Assembly: GCA_050010135.1 (NCBI GenBank)
Contig: JBEKLP010000012.1
Span: 1-41,480 of the forward strand
DNA: 41,480 nt
Reading direction: 5' to 3'
DNA from: FEN-1073 sp050010135
GTDB taxonomy: Bacteria > Chloroflexota > Anaerolineae > Anaerolineales > RBG-16-64-43
The translations under genes were made by a program, and so were the position numbers. Below the pieces are notes generated by a model, which worked only from the letters and a program-made list of their open reading frames with translations, made no database searches and was not told the DNA's origin. This document shows, in pieces, positions 36,224-41,480 of this stretch; position 1 is the first letter of the stretch; the number at the start of each line of letters is the position of its first letter.

Positions 36224-36256
36224 CGAAAACAAAAACCGCTCTTCCGAGCGGTTTTT
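36224..36256 (-). terminator. Rho-independent terminator after the GH35-like operon
   Basis: An 11-bp perfect stem (36231-36241 with 36246-36256, core ACCGCTC/GAGCGGT) around a 4-base loop starts directly at the stop codon of the 262-residue-protein gene. On the minus strand it ends in TTTTTGTTTT. The A-rich other arm would let it work in both directions. Confidence 0.88.
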
Positions 36257-37045
36257 TTATTCCAACAGGCCGAAGGAGGAAGCCAGCCCGTCGACCGCGG
36301 CCAGTGTCAGATCCCGACGTTTCTCCTCAGAGGTCAGGAGCTTGGCAAACACCATGTAATCGCAAATCAACGCGGCGCGGATCGGCGCAACGTGAGCGTG
36401 GATCGATTCGCAAACGGCAGCCAGATCCTTCGGGCTGGCAGGCAACCCTTCGACGGGGACATCAAACCTCGCCAAATAATCGATGGTGGTGATGAGCCGC
36501 ACTTTTTTTTCGGCCGCGCGCAAAATCAGCGTCAGCCAGGGCGTTCCATCACGCACAACCCCCAAGAAATAAGCGCAGGGATCCGGTCCGGAAGCCAGCC
36601 AGGTGCGAACTTCTTCGAGCGGAAAGCCGTTCCACTTCCAGGAAAACGGCGGAAAAAACGACAGGCCGGCTGGGTCTTGTTCCGCGAGGTGAAAGGCATG
36701 CAGTGCAAAATCCTCCATGTCGCTCGGCATCCAATCCATTCTTTGAACCTGGTCGGAAAACAGCATCAGGCTGTCCTGTTCCAGAATCTGAACGCTTTCC
36801 AAACCCGGCAACTGGTAATACAGTTTCTTGGCGAGTTCCTGGGGATCATCTATCTGCTCGATCGTCGGAACCCGGAAACCCGCCGGTGCATACACGCGGA
36901 GGACTTTCCCGCTGTGATGCAGGATGGAAAGGATGTTGGGCCGGGCGGGCCGGACGTCGGACAATCTGGAAACGTCCATGAGAGATATCACGTTCCGCCA
37001 AATCCCGGGCCGCAGGTCGACGATTTCCACGTCACGGGCGATCAT
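36257..37045 (-). CDS. Unrecognised 262-residue protein coupled to the GH35-like gene
   Basis: I do not recognise this protein. It is soluble, with alternating helices and strands, no signal peptide and no membrane helix. Tryptophan-rich local features (DWMPSDMEDFAL, FFPPFSWKWNGFP) and a C-terminal helical run (DYMVFAKLLTSEEKRRDLT) stand out. It has no classic catalytic motif that I can see. The ATG at 37045 overlaps the stop of the GH35-like gene (ATGA, 37042-37045), a strong hint that the two are made together. A frame opening 28 codons upstream would lie inside that gene. A terminator follows at once, so it is the last gene of this two-gene unit. Confidence 0.8.
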   Translation of the reverse strand: MIARDVEIVDLRPGIWRNVISLMDVSRLSDVRPARPNILSILHHSGKVLRVYAPAGFRVPTIEQIDDPQELAKKLYYQLPGLESVQILEQDSLMLFSDQVQRMDWMPSDMEDFALHAFHLAEQDPAGLSFFPPFSWKWNGFPLEEVRTWLASGPDPCAYFLGVVRDGTPWLTLILRAAEKKVRLITTIDYLARFDVPVEGLPASPKDLAAVCESIHAHVAPIRAALICDYMVFAKLLTSEEKRRDLTLAAVDGLASSFGLLE

Positions 37046-39027
37046 TTCAGGACCTCCCATACCTGCACGGTATGCGGGCCGATCTCGGTAGTCACCGATC
37101 CCGTCTGGGTTTCTTCCGGCGCGTTCCATACACCGCGTAAAGGCCAGGAGGAAATCATCATCGACCGCTGGTTCACCCCCGTCGGATTGGCAAGAAATAC
37201 CAGGTTGGACGATCCTCCCCGGATGGTCAGGCGCAGGTTCGGGTTGTCCAGGAGAACGACGTTGGGCATGTCCGCGGTGATCAGTTCCTTGGCCGCATTG
37301 AAGGTGGGCAGATACGTGATCTTCCCCGCTCCGCGGGTTTGGGTTCCCGGAATTTGGATCGCATTTTTCAATACCGATCCCGGATTCATCCTGCCGTCAA
37401 GCGCGGGCAATCCCGGTCCGAAAACCAGATGCCCTCCGCGGTCGGCAAACTCCAGGAACTTTTCCTGTTCCCTGAGGTCCATAAAATCAGCGGTTGGAAG
37501 GAACACCATATCGTACTTGGCCATCTCATCGAGTTCCTGGTGAGTGTCCGATAGGTTGTATTCCACTTGCGCGTTTTCCAGGAACCGGCACGCCTCCTGG
37601 ATCCAACTTCCTTCCTCGTAGATGGATTGACGGGCCGGATCGATTTGGAATCCCAGCGGGATGGATACTTCCGAAAAAACCGCCGGGATGCGGATCAAAC
37701 CGAGATAGGCGCAATTCATCGTCGACACCGCCAGGTGATACCGTTCCAATTCGCACGACAGCACCACCAAGGTGCGGCAGTTTTTTTTGCTTTCCCAAAC
37801 TCCATATTTTGCGAAGAAGGGCTGCAGATGGCGGAAGAGATCCGCAAATTCCTCGCGGAACGCGCCATCCCGGGAAATCGGAGCGCCCACCCAGCGATCC
37901 CCCTCCGCCAGCATGTGGAAATTTACCGCCGTCATTCCGTGCATCACGGCGCTCAGAATTGCGAATTCTTCCTCGTGGGGTGTGTTGACGCGCGGTGCAA
38001 ACCAGGAATTGCCCGAACCAAACTTGGAGACGAACGGCAGTTTGCTGGTCCCCGTCAAATAGCGGATTTGCCTCGCCAAGGCAGGGTAATCCGAGGAATT
38101 CGGATCCACTTCCATTCCCGTCAGGGTTATTTCCAGTGATTTCTGCAACCCGATGGAATCCATCGGAGTGGAAAAGATCGACGGACCGTCGATGGAAAGC
38201 GGAACCGAAATTCCCCGGTCGCGGAACATCCCACCGAGCCGCTGGTAGAAGCGGCGCATGAGATACTCCTTGTATTCCACCCAATCGAGGTATGCGGGGA
38301 GATCCCTCTGGACTCTGGCTTCACACCGCTTCGGCGCGGATATTTCGGAATAGGCCGAATACTTTGTTGCATAGACGGTATTCAGATTCTCGATGGCACC
38401 ATATTTCTCGGAAAGATAATTGCGGAAAAGGGTGATTGATTCCGGACAATAGTCGAGGTCGTAGGCCTGCGTGCGTCCCATAAAGGCCGACTCTTTATTC
38501 ATCTGGCACAGGATGACCGGCCCGTCAGGGTATTGGTGCGATGCAAGCACCGGTGCCAGGGCGTCGAGGAATTTTTCTACCTCGTGGAGAAACCTCTCGC
38601 TGGCATACGATGGGATGGCAAACGGGGTCACATAGCGGGTCGACAGGGCCGGGGCGCCCGTGGATGTGAGCGCCCATACGGCGGAATTCCGGATCACCCG
38701 AAGAGGAAATCCGCCGAACGGCATGTCTTCGCCGACAAAGGGTCCGGGGCGCAGGATCGCCAGCATCCCGGTTTTGGTGCACAGATCCAGAAACTGCGGA
38801 AGCCCTTTTTGGGGATTCTTTTCGCCGAAATCGAAAATCCCCGGACCGCTCTCGTGCAGGCCCCACGGTACGGGAGATTGAATGATTTCAAAACCGAGTT
38901 CTTTAATCCGTCCCAACAGGGTTGGCCAGGTATTCGGTGAATACCGCCAATAATGCACGGAACCGGAATACAACGGGATGCGCCGGCCGTCAAGATACAG
39001 CCCGTTGGAATCGACGCGAATGGCCAT
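37042..39027 (-). CDS. GH35-like (beta-galactosidase-type) protein with altered catalytic motifs
   Basis: A 661-residue protein with a GH35-type TIM barrel at its N-terminus. It shows SGSVHYWRYSPNTWP (21-35), PWGLHESGPGIFDFG (54-68), ILRPGPFVGEDMPFGGFP (91-108). The acid/base motif, QIENEYG in active relatives, is QMNKESA here (Glu179 kept, the preceding Asn changed to Lys178). The nucleophile motif, SEF-x-x-GW in relatives, appears as SKFGSGNSWF, with Lys335 where the glutamate belongs. No signal peptide is visible. The C-terminal part contains a class I glutamine-amidotransferase-like fold (about 450-570). The ATG at 39027 has GGAG 9 bases upstream. It may be catalytically inactive or use another residue (Glu305, in GMEVDPN); alignment by eye is the limit here. 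Confidence 0.8.
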   Translation of the reverse strand: MAIRVDSNGLYLDGRRIPLYSGSVHYWRYSPNTWPTLLGRIKELGFEIIQSPVPWGLHESGPGIFDFGEKNPQKGLPQFLDLCTKTGMLAILRPGPFVGEDMPFGGFPLRVIRNSAVWALTSTGAPALSTRYVTPFAIPSYASERFLHEVEKFLDALAPVLASHQYPDGPVILCQMNKESAFMGRTQAYDLDYCPESITLFRNYLSEKYGAIENLNTVYATKYSAYSEISAPKRCEARVQRDLPAYLDWVEYKEYLMRRFYQRLGGMFRDRGISVPLSIDGPSIFSTPMDSIGLQKSLEITLTGMEVDPNSSDYPALARQIRYLTGTSKLPFVSKFGSGNSWFAPRVNTPHEEEFAILSAVMHGMTAVNFHMLAEGDRWVGAPISRDGAFREEFADLFRHLQPFFAKYGVWESKKNCRTLVVLSCELERYHLAVSTMNCAYLGLIRIPAVFSEVSIPLGFQIDPARQSIYEEGSWIQEACRFLENAQVEYNLSDTHQELDEMAKYDMVFLPTADFMDLREQEKFLEFADRGGHLVFGPGLPALDGRMNPGSVLKNAIQIPGTQTRGAGKITYLPTFNAAKELITADMPNVVLLDNPNLRLTIRGGSSNLVFLANPTGVNQRSMMISSWPLRGVWNAPEETQTGSVTTEIGPHTVQVWEVLK

Positions 39028-39192
39028 ATCTCATTTCTCCACTTTTAGAATACCCGATTCCCATCAACCATGCAACCAAAAATGGGTCAATTATTCTTGG
39101 GGAGGAATTAATTAATAAATCTTTTACCCCTCACCGGGTCTCCACCGCAGTATCCCGGGGACGGAGCGCGACTCCAATCCCGGCGGGAACCG

Positions 39193-40344
39193 TCAGGCTC
39201 CGATCATCTCGCGGTACAAATCCAGATATGCGTCGACGCAGTGTTCTTCGTTGAACGCCTCGCGCGCCGCTTCTGCCATCCTGCGCCGGTTTGTGGATGA
39301 TGCAAGATCGCCGTCTAAAACACCGCGGATGCCCGCCGCCAACTCCTGCACCGTTTGCGTGCGGCCGTCGAACGGCGCGCCGATGGGGATGCCCAGAAGC
39401 GATTCCACTTCCCGCACCTGGGGCGCCCAGGCAACCACCGGCGCGCCGCAGCAAATCGCCTCCAGAATCGCGATGCTGAACCCCTCGAGGCGGCTTGGAA
39501 TCGCCACCAGTTTGGCGGTTCTCAACCTCGCCGCCACTTCCTGCGGATCAAGTTTCCCGAGAGAGTGCACGGGAAGCCCCTCCTGGATCGCTTGGTCGAC
39601 TTGGAACGTGTCCTCTCCGGTACCGAGGATATACAGCGGTACTCTCCGAAGCCGGCGGTCCGATCGGTACGCGTCCAACAATAAATCAATGCCTTTTCTT
39701 TTCCGCACCGCGCCGACGAATACTATTCCTTCACGGGGATTCCTCCCCTCCGGATGCGGCCGGCCGAATACAGGCGCCACCGGATTATAGATAACCCGTG
39801 TGCGCTCCAGGGGATACCGGCTCTCCGCGGCGATCATCTCGCGGGAAGCGCGCGAAGGAAATACGATCCGGTCGTATGCGTCCAAATCATCACCCATCTC
39901 TCCGTGATGATGGGTGAGCAGCAGGTTGCCGCCGCGGCCGAGAGCCCGGGCGAGCCGCGGAAACGGCCGGCGGGCGAGATGGTTGTGGATGATATCGGGA
40001 CGAAAATATTGGAGCTCGCGGCGCAACGCAGTGAGTGCGAGCGCATCGTAGAAATAATTCTTGATCCCTGCGGGCATTGGTTTCAACCGCAAGAGCGCCC
40101 GCGGCAACCACGCGCCGTCCTTCCACCCCGGGATATGCATTGCCGCCGCAACCTCCACCGACCGGCCCGGCGCCACCTCCCACAACTCGCGGCTTCCGAC
40201 CCCTTCCGGGATGGGCAGGACCTGCACGTCGTGGCCCCGTTCGATGAGCAACCGGGTGAGTTGCAGCGACGCCCGTGCCATGCCGCCGGCTGCCGGCGAA
40301 AGGGCTTCGGATTTCATCAACGAGTGAACCTGAAGAATGCGCAT
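39193..40344 (-). CDS. GT4-type glycosyltransferase (paralogue of the 40351 gene)
   Basis: A 383-residue GT-B transferase beginning MRILQVHSLMKSEALSPAAGG. It has LLLTHHHGEMGDDL, then DAYDRIVFPSRASRE and YPLERTRVIYNPVAPVF, and the donor half shows FVGAVRKRKGIDLLLDAY and SRLEGFSIAILEAICCGAPVV with the GT4 glutamates. The start overlaps nothing and lies 6 bp after the stop of the gene to its right, so the two are probably co-transcribed. It is clearly related to that partial neighbour. A 165-bp gap, with a weak promoter-like TTGCAT-17-TATTCT, separates its stop from the GH35-like gene's start. Confidence 0.92.
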   Translation of the reverse strand: MRILQVHSLMKSEALSPAAGGMARASLQLTRLLIERGHDVQVLPIPEGVGSRELWEVAPGRSVEVAAAMHIPGWKDGAWLPRALLRLKPMPAGIKNYFYDALALTALRRELQYFRPDIIHNHLARRPFPRLARALGRGGNLLLTHHHGEMGDDLDAYDRIVFPSRASREMIAAESRYPLERTRVIYNPVAPVFGRPHPEGRNPREGIVFVGAVRKRKGIDLLLDAYRSDRRLRRVPLYILGTGEDTFQVDQAIQEGLPVHSLGKLDPQEVAARLRTAKLVAIPSRLEGFSIAILEAICCGAPVVAWAPQVREVESLLGIPIGAPFDGRTQTVQELAAGIRGVLDGDLASSTNRRRMAEAAREAFNEEHCVDAYLDLYREMIGA

Positions 40345-40350
40345 CTTTCC

Positions 40351-41480
40351 CTATTTGACCGGATGCATTGCGGCGTATACCCGGACCATTTCCGATCCGT
40401 AGCGTTTCATGGAAAACGATTCCCTCGCCAATTTGGAAAGTTCCTTTCGCGACGCCGTCCGCCCGACCGGGTCCGCCAACGCACGCACAACCAAAGCCGC
40501 CAGATCCTCCGCCGATTGACGGCGTCCGTCAAAGGAAAAGCCCACAGGCCGGCGCCACTCCTCCGCCAATTCGTTCACCTGGTCGGTCCATCCGACGATC
40601 GGCGTCCCGCAGGCCAGGGCTTCCAGGAGAGCCACCGAAAAGCCTTCCATCCGGCTCGGGTTGACCAGCAGCTTTGCCCGCGAAACGATCTGCCGGACCT
40701 CCGCGGTGGATATCCGGCCGTGGAAAACGACCGGCAGACGGTGTTGGATTGAATATTCCTTATACCGCTCTTCATCCGGCCCGGTTCCGCACAGATGCAG
40801 CGGATGGTTCCGCAACGATCGGCTCTGATCGTACGCCGCGAGCAACAGGTCGATCCCTTTGGCGTCCTTCAGCCCCCCGACGCTGGCGATTCCGCTGCGC
40901 TCATCCGCCGGAACGACGCTCCCCCGCAGGAATTCGTCGGATATTGGAATGTAGATCACCTGGGATTTTTCGAGCGGATACCCGGACCGGCGGCAGACTT
41001 CCTCCTGCATCGATCGGCTGAGGAAGATAATCCGGTCGTACGTTTCCAGATAATGGCCGGAACGTCCGGAGTGATGCGTCAGGACAGTCGGCATGGATTT
41101 CTTCAGGATTCGGAGCAAGGGGGGAATATCGGATTCGGTTTGTTGGCAATGAAAAATATCCGGCTGGAATTGATCGATGGCCAGCCTCAACCCTTCAAGG
41201 AAACACATATCTTGAAACAAGGAATGTCGATCGCTTCCGAAAAAACGGGTCCTGCTCAACCGGAAGGCATCGGGAAGGATTTTTGAGTAGGTGGGCAGCG
41301 CCAGGGTTGGATAAATCCGGGCCGGGGCATTCGGAGAAACGGCAAACTCCGCGGTCTTTCCCCAAATCCGTTCCGGCCACGGATAGATCGCCACCTCGTG
41401 TCCCGCTTCCACGAGATAGCGCGCGAGCATCAGGGAGATTCTTGATTTTCCCCCCGCTCTCGGGTTCACCCGTTCGGAAC
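40351..41480 (-). CDS. GT4-type glycosyltransferase, start beyond the right edge
   Basis: The reading frame is open to the right edge. The visible part reads SERVNPRAGGKSRISLMLARY, which lines up with residues 12-32 of the neighbouring transferase, so about ten N-terminal residues are missing. A GTG at 41469 is therefore not the real start. The GT4 features are TVLTHHSGRSGHYL, SVGGLKDAKGIDLLLAAYD and SRMEGFSVALLEALACGTPIV. It shares THHxGxxGxxLxxYDRI and YPLE with its neighbour. It lies 6 bp upstream of the 39193-40344 gene. Confidence 0.9.
   Translation of the reverse strand, partial: SERVNPRAGGKSRISLMLARYLVEAGHEVAIYPWPERIWGKTAEFAVSPNAPARIYPTLALPTYSKILPDAFRLSRTRFFGSDRHSLFQDMCFLEGLRLAIDQFQPDIFHCQQTESDIPPLLRILKKSMPTVLTHHSGRSGHYLETYDRIIFLSRSMQEEVCRRSGYPLEKSQVIYIPISDEFLRGSVVPADERSGIASVGGLKDAKGIDLLLAAYDQSRSLRNHPLHLCGTGPDEERYKEYSIQHRLPVVFHGRISTAEVRQIVSRAKLLVNPSRMEGFSVALLEALACGTPIVGWTDQVNELAEEWRRPVGFSFDGRRQSAEDLAALVVRALADPVGRTASRKELSKLARESFSMKRYGSEMVRVYAAMHPVK

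Noticed and set aside
1..41480. CRISPR array, insertion sequence or prophage
   Set aside because: I saw no regularly spaced repeats, no transposase or integrase motif and no phage structural genes anywhere in the window.

Overview
This window looks like part of a chromosome from a bacterium of the phylum Chloroflexota (Anaerolineae-like); that placement is inference. It rests on the glycyl-tRNA synthetase encoded as one fused alpha-beta chain, the large TPR gene joined to cdaA-cdaR, a tRNA-Leu gene without an encoded CCA, high GC over most of the window, and the general look of the proteins. Every gene I can support lies on the minus strand, so the window is transcribed from right to left. 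The left edge cuts a signal peptidase gene and the right edge cuts a glycosyltransferase gene.

The left third (about 1-13.1 kb) is mostly housekeeping. In transcription order a 779-residue TPR protein is followed by cdaA (diadenylate cyclase), cdaR (YbbR-domain regulator), der (ribosome-assembly GTPase) and, behind a consensus-like promoter, lepB. Upstream of this block lie a spacer of about 660 bp, an AT-richer polytopic membrane protein gene, a Gfo/Idh/MocA oxidoreductase, fused glyQS, and a tRNA-Leu(GAG) with its own promoter and terminator. Between 13.1 and 15.6 kb are a frame-disrupted F420/nitroreductase-type pseudogene, a small two-helix membrane protein, a pterin-4a-carbinolamine dehydratase and an exported TPR protein.

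From 15.7 kb to the right edge lies a large surface-polysaccharide (exopolysaccharide or O-antigen-like) locus. It holds a membrane-anchored CapD/WbpM-type sugar-nucleotide dehydratase, a nucleotide-sugar epimerase, one GT2 and nine GT4-type glycosyltransferases, and a further GT-B-like protein. It also holds three polytopic membrane proteins that look like GT-C enzymes or polymerases, a second Gfo/Idh/MocA oxidoreductase, and a GH35-like protein coupled to an unrecognised 262-residue protein. Many neighbours overlap by ATGA, so they are probably translated in coupled pairs. Three adjacent GT4 pairs are recognisable paralogues, so the locus seems to have grown by tandem duplication. I see no flippase, ABC exporter, chain-length regulator or initiating phosphoglycosyltransferase here; these may lie beyond the right edge or elsewhere.

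The items most worth a second look are: the GH35-like protein, whose nucleophile motif appears substituted; the TPR-cdaA-cdaR-der gene order; a near-perfect long palindrome between two duplicated glycosyltransferases; the two-frameshift pseudogene; and the AT-richer membrane-protein genes.
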